From Empedobacter falsenii (GTDB taxonomy: Bacteria > Bacteroidota > Bacteroidia > Flavobacteriales > Weeksellaceae): a stretch of DNA of 46,286 nucleotides. A program made the translations under genes and the position numbers. Within the stretch, counting starts at the first letter, position 1. Each line of letters starts with the position of its first letter. Positions 17,043 to 25,059 of the stretch are shown piece by piece. Below the pieces are notes generated by a model. The model was not told where the DNA came from. It worked only from the letters and a program-made list of their open reading frames with translations, and did no database searches. The stretch covers positions 1-46,286 of the forward strand of contig NZ_JAAGKM010000021.1 of the NCBI RefSeq assembly GCF_019308355.1, in the 5' to 3' direction.

Positions 17043-18024
17043 TCGATTCTAAAGTTTGATTGAACGAAAAAGTTTTTTGTCTATTTTTTTGAATCGGATA
17101 AATGATGTAATACCAAATAATTAAGATTAATGAAAGGATTATTACCAATAAACTCAATACAATATTAACATCATATAAACGCGTAATAAAACCTTCGATA
17201 AATCCAGCTATAATAAACATTGGAACAGTGCTTAATAAAATCATTACCGCTTCTTTTGCTTTGATTGTGAGTGATTTTTTTCGCGATAAAGTTTTTGGAA
17301 ACATAAAGCCATTTCCAAGCATTAATCCGCAAGCTCCAGCAATAATAATCACCGAAATTTCGATTGTTCCATGCATCCAAATTGCTGACATTGCCTTTCC
17401 CAAAACGCCTTCTTTGAAAAACATATAATGAAATGCACCTAACATAATTCCGTTCGAAAATAGAATATATCCTGATCCAATACTGAAAAATAATCCTAAT
17501 GTAAAAGCAAAAAAAGCAACACGAATATTGTTGATGGTTATAGCTAATGTAGAGCCAGTCTGACTTCCTGATTTGTAAATTGCTGCAGGATCACCTTTTT
17601 TGATGTTCATTAACGTTTCGTCTACATATTGATTTCCTAAAATTAATCGTGTAAAATCTGGATCGAAATGCGATGATAAAACGCCAATTAAAACCGCTAA
17701 GGCAAAAATTAAGAATGAATACAACAACATTTTGTGATTTTTGTAGACTACATTTGGCACATCTTCTTTGAAAAATTGCACAAATTGATTCCCAGAAGTT
17801 CGTTGATCTTTGTAAATTGACTGATGCGCAAATAAAGCTAACTCGTTCAAATAATCTTTTGTCTTACTTTTTGGGTAATAAGTTTGAGCAAACGCCAAAT
17901 CATTTGTAATTTCGATGTAGTTTTTTGCTAAAATATCTGGATGAACATCAATTTTATTTTTCAAATTATGTTCAATATCAGACCATTTAGACTTATTTTT
18001 ATCAATAAAATGCGCTTCTCTCAT
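17029..18024 (-). CDS. SpoIIM-like (stage II sporulation protein M family) membrane protein
   Basis: The 331-residue protein starts with a soluble helical region (MREAHFIDKNKSKW, about 1-100) and then has about five membrane segments (from 105), including GSGYILFSNGIMLGAFHYMF and the family motif IWMHGTIEISVIIIAGACGL near 218. SpoIIM in Bacillus works with SpoIID/SpoIIP during engulfment, but this organism has no sporulation genes in view, and Bacteroidota use the family otherwise. It is the first gene of the five-gene MoxR operon and diverges from the RDD gene with only 29 bases between them. Confidence 0.9.
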   Translation of the reverse strand: MREAHFIDKNKSKWSDIEHNLKNKIDVHPDILAKNYIEITNDLAFAQTYYPKSKTKDYLNELALFAHQSIYKDQRTSGNQFVQFFKEDVPNVVYKNHKMLLYSFLIFALAVLIGVLSSHFDPDFTRLILGNQYVDETLMNIKKGDPAAIYKSGSQTGSTLAITINNIRVAFFAFTLGLFFSIGSGYILFSNGIMLGAFHYMFFKEGVLGKAMSAIWMHGTIEISVIIIAGACGLMLGNGFMFPKTLSRKKSLTIKAKEAVMILLSTVPMFIIAGFIEGFITRLYDVNIVLSLLVIILSLILIIWYYIIYPIQKNRQKTFSFNQTLESNETI

Positions 18025-18046
18025 TGTAGAGTAGTTGTTAGTGAAC

Positions 18047-18054
18047 CAAATATA
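18047..18054 (-). promoter_or_regulatory. Possible -7 box for the SpoIIM-MoxR operon
   Basis: TATATTTG on the minus strand matches TAnnTTTG and lies 22 bases before the SpoIIM-like start, overlapping the ATG of the divergent RDD gene. The upstream TTG is not at ideal distance (16 bases), so the call is tentative. Confidence 0.35.
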
Positions 18055-18776
18055 TGAATAAACTTTTAGTCAATACACCTCAAAACGTGCAAATTGCTTA
18101 TAATATTGCACCACTTGGAAAACGTTTGCTTGCGTATATCATCGATATGATTATCCGAATCATATTAGTCTACGGTATGTATTATTTCTCTGAGTTTATT
18201 CCGAATAGAGACGAATGGTTTCGTATGGGAATTTATAGTATAATAGGTTTTATATTTTTACTTTATCCGTTGGTTCTCGAGATTTTAATGAAAGGGCAAA
18301 CAATTGGAAAATGGATTATGAAAATTCGTGTAATACGAATGGACGGAAATCGTGCCAATAATTTTGATTATTTCTTGCGTTGGGTAATTGGAAGTGTCGA
18401 ATTGTTTTTATTTACTGGACTTATCGCGTTGATAACGATGATTATAAATAAAAATGGTCAACGTTTAGGTGATATTGTTGCGAATACATGTTTGATTGAT
18501 TTGAATCCGAAATTAGCTTTATCACAAACTATTTTCGCTGAAGTTTCTGAAACCTATAAAATTCGTTTTCCCGAAGTTTATCGCCTGTCTGATCGTGATA
18601 TTAATATTGTAAAAGAAAATTTTACGTCTGCATTAAACAATAATAATTATGATATTTTATTAAAATTAACGCGAAAACTGGAGGAAATAATGGAGGTGAA
18701 AAGTGATGGTTTAGGAAATATTGATTTTATTCAAGTGGTGATTCAGGATCATTATCATTACCACAAAGACAAGTAA
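18054..18776 (+). CDS. RDD family membrane protein
   Basis: The 240-residue protein has the RDD signature (APLGKRLLAYIIDMIIR, about 20-36), membrane segments near 28-46, 60-80 and 123-143, and GQTIGKWIMKIRV and RLGDIVANTCLI in the loops. The last 80 residues are cytoplasmic and helical. RDD proteins are of mixed function; a few act as ion antiporters. It diverges from the SpoIIM-like gene, a pairing often seen in Bacteroidota, which suggests it serves the same membrane complex. Confidence 0.88.
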   Translation: MNKLLVNTPQNVQIAYNIAPLGKRLLAYIIDMIIRIILVYGMYYFSEFIPNRDEWFRMGIYSIIGFIFLLYPLVLEILMKGQTIGKWIMKIRVIRMDGNRANNFDYFLRWVIGSVELFLFTGLIALITMIINKNGQRLGDIVANTCLIDLNPKLALSQTIFAEVSETYKIRFPEVYRLSDRDINIVKENFTSALNNNNYDILLKLTRKLEEIMEVKSDGLGNIDFIQVVIQDHYHYHKDK

Positions 18777-18780
18777 ACAG

Positions 18781-18788
18781 TATCTTTG
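18781..18788 (+). promoter_or_regulatory. -7 promoter box of the YchJ-like gene
   Basis: TATCTTTG fits the TAnnTTTG consensus, with TTA (not TTG) at the expected -33 distance. It lies right after the RDD stop codon and 18 bases before the chosen ATG at 18807, which argues against an earlier start. Confidence 0.5.
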
Positions 18789-18806
18789 CAAAAAATAAAG
18801 AATAAA

Positions 18807-19178
18807 ATGAATTGTCCTTGTTGTTCTGGAAAAGTATATGCAACTTGTTGCGAACCTTTTCATTTGAATATTGAATTGCCAAAAACTCCCGAAGAGTTGA
18901 TGCGTTCTCGTTACGCTGCTTTTGCAATGGTTTTGCCTGAATATTTAGTTGATACAACACATTCTTCTACGCAAAAAGATAATGATTTTAGTGATATCGA
19001 AGATTGGGCAAAATCGAATAAATGGTTAAAGTTAGAAATTGTTTTTGCTAAAGATAATAAAGTTCGATTTAGAGCTTATTACCAAGACAAACAAGGTGAA
19101 ATCTACGAACATGATGAACTTTCTAGGTTTGTGCAAGAGAATGGCAAATGGTTTTATGTAGATGGCGAGTTTTATTGA
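18807..19178 (+). CDS. YchJ-like protein with N-terminal SEC-C zinc motif
   Basis: The 123-residue protein begins with a cysteine motif CPCCSGKVYATCC (3-15), close to the SEC-C zinc-binding motif, followed by the YchJ core TPEELMRSRYAAFAM and an NTF2-like fold ending in FVQENGKWFYVDGEF. The start at 18807 is chosen because a promoter box covers the upstream frame. YchJ family proteins have no known biochemical role. No partner gene is evident; the following 80 bases contain a degenerate repeat. Confidence 0.88.
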   Translation: MNCPCCSGKVYATCCEPFHLNIELPKTPEELMRSRYAAFAMVLPEYLVDTTHSSTQKDNDFSDIEDWAKSNKWLKLEIVFAKDNKVRFRAYYQDKQGEIYEHDELSRFVQENGKWFYVDGEFY

Positions 19179-19199
19179 TTTTTAAAAATAAATTCAGAA

Positions 19200-19232
19200 A
19201 ATATTATTTCAAGCGAAGTCTAGAAATTAAAA
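19200..19232. repeat. Degenerate copy of a dispersed flavobacterial repeat
   Basis: ATTTCAAGCGAAGTCTAGAAAT (19208-19229 approximately) resembles the frequent intergenic element TTTCGAGCGAAGTCGAGAAAT seen in many Flavobacteriia, with two changes. A related copy lies near 45915. The call relies on memory of such elements. Confidence 0.4.
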
Positions 19233-19262
19233 AAAATGGATATTTTTTTTGAGCAATTACTT

Positions 19263-19489
19263 TTACAATTCCTTCAATTTATCCTGAATTTCTGTATCAT
19301 AAATTTCTAAAAAACGTTCGTCATAAGGATAAGTATCTTTGAATCCTTTCTTAATCAAAACTAAGCTTTTATTGTAATTTACTTTAGCTGAATCTTTCCA
19401 ACTTTTGTTTTGAAAGAAAAGTAAAGTATTGAAGCGAGAATTATCACTACAACAATAGTTAAATAGACAAAATAATTAATGTATTTCAT
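19263..19489 (-). pseudogene. Small single-pass membrane protein gene with a frameshift
   Basis: From an ATG at 19487-19489 the frame encodes MKYINYFVYLTIVVVIILA and stops early after 36 residues. Shifting one base at the A/T run near 19412-19420 continues as QNKSWKDSAKVNYNKS, then KKGFKDTYPYDERFLEIYD up to a stop at 19263. Restoring one base gives a continuous 75-residue protein with one membrane segment and a charged tail. The length (227 bases) is exactly one short of a multiple of three. Either a recent mutation or a homopolymer error explains it. I do not recognise the family. Confidence 0.6.
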
Positions 19490-19520
19490 TCTGTCTAAGA
19501 TATGTAAACTTTTTGCATAA

Positions 19521-19552
19521 AAAAACTCAATCCATTGAATTGAGTTTTTTGT
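19521..19552 (-). terminator. Terminator of the AmgK-RapZ-MurU-like operon
   Basis: The stem AAAACTCAAT (19522-19531) pairs with ATTGAGTTTT (19539-19548) over a 7-base loop, with A and T runs on the flanks. It sits just after the stop codon at 19556 on the minus strand. Confidence 0.8.
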
Positions 19553-19555
19553 TTT

Positions 19556-20269
19556 CTATTTAAAATATTGTTCTGCTTCTAACACGCTTTCTGGTCGACC
19601 TACGTCGATTAAAATTCCGCCAGAATGATCAAAACCAATGATAGATTCAGTTTTCATCAAGTCCATATAAACTTTCATGATAGAAAATTTACCTTTCTCT
19701 GTAATTTTATCAAATAGAGTAGGAGAAATAACATGAATTCCACTAAAAGCTAAATCTTTGCAATTGTCTAAAGAATCTACAGCTTTTATTTCTTCTTCTG
19801 TTTTCAGATTTCGCCAACCTTTTAATTCATTTTGTTCATTGAAAAATAGTTTACGAGATGAATTTCGATCAGAAACTGCTAACGTTACTAACGCTTTGTT
19901 TTCTTGATGTGCTTTGATAAATTTAGCAAGATTTAGATCTGTTAAAATGTCCACATTCATCACCAAAAAATCTTCCTCGAAATTAGCTTTTGCTTTAACC
20001 AAACCACCACCAGTTTCAAGAACTTGATCTGTTTCATCTGAAATAGTAATTTCAATTCCGAAATAATTATTATCTTCTAAAAACTCAATGATTTGATCTG
20101 CAAAATGATGCACGTTAATCACGATTTCATTAATTCCGAAAGATTTCAAATATTCTATATTTCGTTGCAAAAGAGGTTTTCCATTTACAACTGCTAAAGC
20201 TTTGGGATGGTTGTCAGTAAATGGTTTTAAACGAGTCCCAAGACCCGCTGCAAAAATCATTGCTTTCAT
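19556..20269 (-). CDS. Sugar-phosphate nucleotidyltransferase, MurU-like
   Basis: The 237-residue protein starts with the NTP-transferase signature AAGLGTRLKPFTDNHPKAL (7-25), and has NVDILTD near 105 with a metal-binding Asp and GGILIDVGRPE near the end. This short form matches MurU, which makes UDP-MurNAc from MurNAc-1-phosphate in the salvage route that bypasses de novo synthesis. The gene begins one base after the RapZ-like gene ends, third in the operon behind an AmgK-like kinase, exactly the pairing known from Pseudomonas amgK-murU. Another sugar-1-phosphate cannot be excluded from sequence alone. Confidence 0.85.
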   Translation of the reverse strand: MKAMIFAAGLGTRLKPFTDNHPKALAVVNGKPLLQRNIEYLKSFGINEIVINVHHFADQIIEFLEDNNYFGIEITISDETDQVLETGGGLVKAKANFEEDFLVMNVDILTDLNLAKFIKAHQENKALVTLAVSDRNSSRKLFFNEQNELKGWRNLKTEEEIKAVDSLDNCKDLAFSGIHVISPTLFDKITEKGKFSIMKVYMDLMKTESIIGFDHSGGILIDVGRPESVLEAEQYFK

Positions 20270-20270
20270 A

Positions 20271-20693
20271 TTAATACGCCTCGTTTATCCAATTTTTTTC
20301 TTCTTGCACAATATGATGTAACGTAACTTGCGCTTCTGGAAATTTCTCTTGAATATGTTTTGCAGTCGCATCAGCAGAATAAACTGATCGATGTTGTCCG
20401 CCTGTGCAACCAAAATTAATTTCTAAATTCTCGAAACCTCGTTGCAAATAATCTTCGATCGAAATGTCAATAATTTGAAAAACACCTTCTAAAAAAACTG
20501 CAATTTTAGTTTCTGTTTTCAAGTATTTTTTAACCTCTTCGTCGCGCCCTGTTTGTGTTTTATATGCCTGAATTCGACCTGGATTTAGAATTCCACGACA
20601 ATCAAAAACGAAACCACCACCATTTCCAGTTGGATCGGTTGGAATTCCTTTTTTATACGAAAAACTACGAACGTTGATGTTTAATTTAGCCAT
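20271..20693 (-). CDS. RapZ C-terminal domain family protein
   Basis: The 140-residue protein corresponds to the C-terminal half of RapZ. It carries GFVFDCRGILNPGR (27-40) and GCTGGQHRS (95-103), the phosphate/sugar-phosphate binding loop of the family. The N-terminal P-loop ATPase half of RapZ is absent, as is usual in these Bacteroidota proteins. In Escherichia coli, RapZ senses glucosamine-6-phosphate through this domain and steers RNase E to the GlmZ small RNA. Here it lies between kinase and nucleotidyltransferase, overlapping the former by 8 bases, suggesting a sensor or enzyme role in the same amino-sugar pathway (inference). Confidence 0.88.
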   Translation of the reverse strand: MAKLNINVRSFSYKKGIPTDPTGNGGGFVFDCRGILNPGRIQAYKTQTGRDEEVKKYLKTETKIAVFLEGVFQIIDISIEDYLQRGFENLEINFGCTGGQHRSVYSADATAKHIQEKFPEAQVTLHHIVQEEKNWINEAY

Positions 20694-21702
20694 TTATTTT
20701 ATGATTTATGCGTTCTAACGTTTCTGGAAGAACAAGGATTTTTATAATATGTTTTAATTCTGGATAATTTTGTAATATAGGATAATCGATTATTGATTCT
20801 AAGTTTTTAAGCCCAAATGAAATACTTTCTAAAAAGTGTTTTTTACGTTCAATAATTCCTCTCAAACCATAGGTTCCTAAAACTTGTAAAAGTCGAGCAA
20901 CTACACAATATTCGTACGATTGACGAAAATCTATTGGAACTAAAGTTGGAATTTGTTTGGTTAATTCTTGGTAATAAAATTCGTATAATTCTTTTTTAAA
21001 TTCAAATGGTAAATTGGCTTTTGCTTGCCAAATTAACGAAACCAAATCATAGACAACAGGTCCATATAAACCGCCTTGATAATCGATAAAATAAGGTTCG
21101 TTTTGATGAATCATAATGTTGCGCGTTTGGAAATCTCTGAACACAAAACCTTGTGGCGAAAGTTTATCAAATTGAGACGCAAAACGATCAAAATCTTTGA
21201 TTAATTTTCCTGCATTGTAATCAATTCCTAAGACATCTAAAAAGTAAAAATTAAACTGAAATAAATCTCTTAAAATTAATGTTTTATCTAATTTTGGATA
21301 CGAAAAAGTATGATTAAAATCGATTTTAGTTGCACCTTGAATTTGAGCAATTGCTAATTTTTCTAATGTCTTAAAATAATAAGGTTTTGCTTTTTCGAAA
21401 TCATTCAAGACAATATTCATCAGTGTTTCGTCTCCTAAATCTGTTTGAACATAGGTTGCAAAATCTTCTGAAACTGAAACAATTTCTGGAATATTATTGA
21501 TGACTTTTTTTAAATCTAAAGAGAACTGAATAAATACTTTATTTTCTTCAATATTAGAGCTTTCAGCCAAAATATACGACTGATTTTGATCAAAAAATCT
21601 CGAATATACTCGAGCTGAACCTCCTCCTGAAAGTTGAGTTAAACTTTCAATTGCTTTTTGAGTAAAGTTTTCTTGCAAAAATTGAGCTGTAGTATCGTTC
21701 AT
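20686..21702 (-). CDS. Phosphotransferase (APH fold), AmgK-like
   Basis: The 338-residue protein has the aminoglycoside-phosphotransferase fold: a Gly-rich N-terminal loop (LSGGGSARVY, 24-33), the catalytic RDFQTRN (189-195) and the metal-binding FIDYQGGLYGPVVYDLVSL (205-223). These last two match AmgK, the anomeric kinase that makes MurNAc-1-phosphate from cell-wall MurNAc. It is first in a three-gene operon with a RapZ-domain protein and a MurU-like enzyme. Antibiotic modification is unlikely given the context. The upstream gap to the divergent lipoprotein gene holds a distinctive promoter facing the other way. Confidence 0.85.
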   Translation of the reverse strand: MNDTTAQFLQENFTQKAIESLTQLSGGGSARVYSRFFDQNQSYILAESSNIEENKVFIQFSLDLKKVINNIPEIVSVSEDFATYVQTDLGDETLMNIVLNDFEKAKPYYFKTLEKLAIAQIQGATKIDFNHTFSYPKLDKTLILRDLFQFNFYFLDVLGIDYNAGKLIKDFDRFASQFDKLSPQGFVFRDFQTRNIMIHQNEPYFIDYQGGLYGPVVYDLVSLIWQAKANLPFEFKKELYEFYYQELTKQIPTLVPIDFRQSYEYCVVARLLQVLGTYGLRGIIERKKHFLESISFGLKNLESIIDYPILQNYPELKHIIKILVLPETLERINHKING

Positions 21703-21758
21703 CAGAATATTTTGCGAAAGTTACGCATATCAAAAATGATTTAAAAATATTTGTTTGC

Positions 21759-21785
21759 TGTAACTTTTTTCAAAATGCTGCATCT
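21759..21785 (+). promoter_or_regulatory. Unusual promoter: TGTAAC - 15 bases - GCATCT (copy 1)
   Basis: TGTAAC (21759-21764) and GCATCT (21780-21785) are 15 bases apart, with a T-run after the first box, and lie 22 bases before the lipoprotein start. The same two boxes and spacing occur at 32605-32631 before a related gene. The AAC in the -35 box is typical of extracytoplasmic-function sigma promoters; the assignment is inferred. Confidence 0.6.
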
Positions 21786-21807
21786 ATTTAGTAAAAGAGA
21801 AACTAAT

Positions 21808-22272
21808 ATGAAAAAAATAGCACTTATTATCGCAATGATTTCGTTACAATCATGTATTACAGTAAAAGTTAATGCAGATGTTGATTCGAATAATTTTTAT
21901 AGAAAAGTGGATAATCCAAATATCAAATCGCAAGGAACTTTTTTTGACAAAGGAGTGGGGGATTCGAAATGGTCGAATTCGAATGGTGATAATTGGACAA
22001 AAGCGAAGTTTGAAGATGCTTCTGGAACGAGTTATATCAAGCTAAATGTTTCGAAAAGTTTAACTGCTAATTTTCATTCGAATATTAAATTAGAAGGCGA
22101 AATGATTTTTGAAATTGTAGATCAAAATAATGAAGTAGTGTTTAATCGTCAACTTACAAATTCGAAAGAAGAAAATTTTACAGTTGATTTAGCAAAAGGT
22201 GATTATCAAGTTCGTTGGAATTCTACGAATGCAACTGGAAGTTATTTTTTGGAATGGAAACAAGATAAATAA
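21808..22272 (+). CDS. Hypothetical lipoprotein (paralog of the one at 32.7 kb)
   Basis: The 154-residue protein has a lipoprotein signal with lipobox LQSC (Cys16, ...MISLQSCITVKV). The rest looks like a beta-sandwich, with FEIVDQNNEVVFNRQL and a closing GDYQVRWN..GSYFLEW. It resembles the 153-residue lipoprotein at 32653 in signal (VQSCIT versus LQSCIT), in the IVD motif and in overall layout, and shares its promoter. The frame extends back to 21751, but that would remove the signal and overlap the promoter. Function unknown; an envelope-stress lipoprotein is an inference from the promoter. Confidence 0.8.
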   Translation: MKKIALIIAMISLQSCITVKVNADVDSNNFYRKVDNPNIKSQGTFFDKGVGDSKWSNSNGDNWTKAKFEDASGTSYIKLNVSKSLTANFHSNIKLEGEMIFEIVDQNNEVVFNRQLTNSKEENFTVDLAKGDYQVRWNSTNATGSYFLEWKQDK

Positions 22273-22348
22273 CATAAATTTTAGCATATTTTTTGGTCGA
22301 TCGATTACTTTTTTGATGTATTTTTAGAAAGATTTTAAATAAGTAATT

Positions 22349-22984
22349 ATGTCTTTAATAGATGATTTGAAATGGCGTTACGCTACAAAAAAATATGATC
22401 CGTCTTTAATTGTTGAAGAAGAAGACGTTAAAAAAATTGTTGAAGCAGCTCGTTTAGCACCAACTTCATCAGGTTTGCAACAGTTCAGAATTTTAGTTAT
22501 TAAAAATAAAGAATTGCAACAAAAAATTGTTCCAATTGCCTATGATCAGCAAGCGATTGTAGATTGTTCGCATTTATTGGTTTTTGTAGCTTGGGATCGT
22601 TATACAGAAGATCGTATTGATGCAATTTACGATTATACAACGGATGAGAGAGATTTGCCAAGAGGTCGTTTTGGTTCGTATACAGATAAATTGAAAGGAA
22701 TTTATTTGCCTCAAACTTCTGAAGAAAATTTTGCACATACAGCTCGTCAAGCATACATTGGATTAGGTTTTGCTCTTGCTCAAGCAGCAGAATTGAAAAT
22801 TGATAGTACGCCAATGGAAGGTTTTGATAATGCTGAATTGGATGATTTGCTTGATTTGAAAGAAAAAGGAATGCGAAGCGTTTTAATGCTTCCTTTGGGA
22901 TACAGAGACAGTGAAGATTGGCTAGCGCCAATGAAAAAAGTTAGAAATCCGATGAAGGATTTTGCTACGAAATTATATGAATAA
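22349..22984 (+). CDS. NAD(P)H-dependent nitroreductase-family oxidoreductase
   Basis: The 211-residue protein is a flavin reductase of the NfsB/nitroreductase type. RYATKKYDP (10-18) and APTSSGLQQFRILVI (37-51) bind FMN phosphate and ring; the C-terminal GYRDSEDW..MKKVRNPMKDF completes the FMN site. Such enzymes are dimers that reduce quinones, nitro compounds or enals using NAD(P)H. It is a single gene, convergent with the M49-like peptidase across a shared terminator. No regulator or partner lies beside it, so the substrate is unknown. Confidence 0.92.
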   Translation: MSLIDDLKWRYATKKYDPSLIVEEEDVKKIVEAARLAPTSSGLQQFRILVIKNKELQQKIVPIAYDQQAIVDCSHLLVFVAWDRYTEDRIDAIYDYTTDERDLPRGRFGSYTDKLKGIYLPQTSEENFAHTARQAYIGLGFALAQAAELKIDSTPMEGFDNAELDDLLDLKEKGMRSVLMLPLGYRDSEDWLAPMKKVRNPMKDFATKLYE

Positions 22985-23019
22985 CAAAAAAGCTTTCTCA
23001 ATTTTGAGAAAGCTTTTTT
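22985..23019. terminator. Shared terminator of nitroreductase and M49-like genes
   Basis: A stem of about 14 pairs (AAAAAGCTTTCTCA with its complement) and a 4-base loop is flanked by A on the left and T on the right. It sits between convergent genes. Confidence 0.85.
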
Positions 23020-23032
23020 ATTGAATCTATTT

Positions 23033-24679
23033 TTACAATCCCAACATTTTTGGACCTTGTTCAAAAACAACATCAACTGGAATGTTTTTTGTTTTCAAGA
23101 CATCTAAATCTTTTTGTAAATCGTCGTGAATAATTCCTTTATCAGCATATAATTTTTTTACACCATCATAATCTCCATTTCCTTGAAGTGTCAAAATTAA
23201 TTCTGATAAACCATTCATTGCTTTTTCCATTTTAGCTACATTTACTCTGTAACGTCCATTTGTAGTTTTTTCGAAAGCTCCATTTTCAGCAAAATAGTTA
23301 AACGCAATCATGTTTGCTTGTCCGTGTGCAGAACTTGCTCCAAAACGAACTGAACGTAAGATTCCAGCCAAGAAAGTCACAAAATAATCTTCTTGTGTTC
23401 CTGTCAATTCACCTTTTTTCAACAATTGATTCACCATATACAAACCAAGAATATCAGCTTTTCCTTCTTCTAAAGCTGAATTAGCTTCTTTTAAAGCATC
23501 GCGGACAGAACCTTTTTCATTTACTGTATTTTTGATTCCTAAACCATGCGCCACTTCGTGAAACATCACATTAGAAAAGAATGCATCAAATTTGATGTTT
23601 TTCTGTTGGCTTTCATCAATCAAAGCAGTTGCAATTGGGGCAAGAATTTTATCAAATTTCGCTTTCATAGCATTTTTTAATTGCAAACGGCGCGTTCCTT
23701 TTTCTAGTTGAACTTTTTCATCATTTGGTAAATTAATCGCAATTGTTTTTCCAGCAGCGTTACAATCTCCCGCATAATACACCACATCATACGCATTAAG
23801 ATCCGAATCAGTTCCAGGAATTTCTTTTTTGTAATTTGCAGAAACAGGTAAATTCTTCTGTAATTCTGGTAAATATTGAACGAATTTTGCCAATTTTTTC
23901 GACCATTCAATATCTTTTACTAAAATATATGCAGAATATGAAGTTTTATATCCAAACAATTGATCTTCGTAATTTTCAATCGGACCAACCACCATATCAA
24001 TATTTGCATTTTTCATATCCATCCAAGCCAAATCACTTGCATAAAAATCATCGCTTATCAAAGCTGCAGCACGTAATTTTAAATATTTTTTAAGCCCAGC
24101 ATCTTCTGCTAATTCTGATGCTTTTGTTAAATATTCAGCGGCTTTTGATAATTGATTTTTGAAATTTTCGTGGTATGGAATCGAATATAATTTTCCTTCA
24201 CGATTACGACGAATAATTGAGTAAGGAGATTTACCATCTTTGATATTTGCTTGTTCAAATTCCTCTTTCGTCATATCAATTGGATAGAAAGTTGCACCAG
24301 CAGGTTTTGCTCCAATACCGTTTATAAAAGGCGTTTCGTTATTCAATCTATCCCAAGGACCGTAGTTTATTTTTGCATATTCTTTGGCTTCACCTTTCGT
24401 TTCGTCCATCAAATCTATTTTAGCACCATAAGCTTGTTGCCAAAATAAATCGTCCATAATATCTGCCGTTTTGAACATCAAACGTAAAATCTCTTTTTCG
24501 TTTTTTGTTAAATGCGAAATATCTGTTGTTAATGGAACTTGAGCATAATATTGAAAAGCGTAATCTTTTGTCATTTCTATTGAGGTTTGAGTTGATTCTG
24601 CTGCTGTTTTTTGAGTTGAACAAGAGCTTAAAACTCCAGCAAAAGCAATCATTCCTAAGAATATTGATGATTTTTTCAT
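23033..24679 (-). CDS. Dipeptidyl-peptidase III-like (M49) zinc peptidase lipoprotein
   Basis: The 548-residue protein has a lipoprotein signal with lipobox LSSC (Cys20), which fixes the start at 24679 although the frame opens at 24727. The zinc site is HEVAHGLG (near 382) with a second motif SALEEGKADILGLYM. M49 enzymes cut dipeptides from N-termini of short peptides; the classic family has HExxGH, whereas this protein has HExxH spacing. It has the length and EExxAD partner motif of bacterial M49 relatives. It is probably a periplasmic or outer-membrane-attached peptidase. No operon partner is evident. Confidence 0.85.
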   Translation of the reverse strand: MKKSSIFLGMIAFAGVLSSCSTQKTAAESTQTSIEMTKDYAFQYYAQVPLTTDISHLTKNEKEILRLMFKTADIMDDLFWQQAYGAKIDLMDETKGEAKEYAKINYGPWDRLNNETPFINGIGAKPAGATFYPIDMTKEEFEQANIKDGKSPYSIIRRNREGKLYSIPYHENFKNQLSKAAEYLTKASELAEDAGLKKYLKLRAAALISDDFYASDLAWMDMKNANIDMVVGPIENYEDQLFGYKTSYSAYILVKDIEWSKKLAKFVQYLPELQKNLPVSANYKKEIPGTDSDLNAYDVVYYAGDCNAAGKTIAINLPNDEKVQLEKGTRRLQLKNAMKAKFDKILAPIATALIDESQQKNIKFDAFFSNVMFHEVAHGLGIKNTVNEKGSVRDALKEANSALEEGKADILGLYMVNQLLKKGELTGTQEDYFVTFLAGILRSVRFGASSAHGQANMIAFNYFAENGAFEKTTNGRYRVNVAKMEKAMNGLSELILTLQGNGDYDGVKKLYADKGIIHDDLQKDLDVLKTKNIPVDVVFEQGPKMLGL

Positions 24680-24901
24680 TTTGAATGTTTTGGTAAATTT
24701 ACAACGAAGAATCAAACTAAAAATCATTCTTATTTTTTTTATCCATAAAAATATAATTTAAAATAACCAAGAATCCTGACTCCTAATCCAAAAATTAAAA
24801 AGCTTTAGAATGCAATTGTAAGAAGTTAGAGATAGAGCTTTTTTCTTATTCAGATTATCACAAATTTTTGCATTGCTCCCAAGTTTTGATATTAATTCAA
24901 T

Positions 24902-24935
24902 AAAAAAATCTCAACTTCTATTGAAATTGAGATTT
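24902..24935 (-). terminator. Terminator of the tRNA-His array
   Basis: The stem AAATCTCAA (24906-24914) pairs with TTGAGATTT (24927-24935), followed on the minus strand by a run of T. It lies 7 bases past the last tRNA. The stretch 24680-24901 contains nothing else that I can name. Confidence 0.7.
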
Positions 24936-24941
24936 AATATG

Positions 24942-25016
24942 GGTGAATGATGGGTCTCGAACCCACGACCTCCGGAACCACAATCCGGCGCTCTAACCAA
25001 CTGAGCTACAATCACC
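24942..25016 (-). tRNA. tRNA-His (GTG), copy 3 in transcription order
   Basis: The cloverleaf has anticodon loop TTGTGGT (anticodon GTG), D-arm AGCTCAGTTGGTTAGAGC and T-loop TTCGAGA. The extra 5' G (G-1) facing C73, the identity mark of tRNA-His, is present. The acceptor stem has one U-U mismatch (5-68). Confidence 0.93.
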
Positions 25017-25059
25017 ATTTGGTTTGAATTTTTTTTGAAACTAATTCTAAAGTTTTTAG

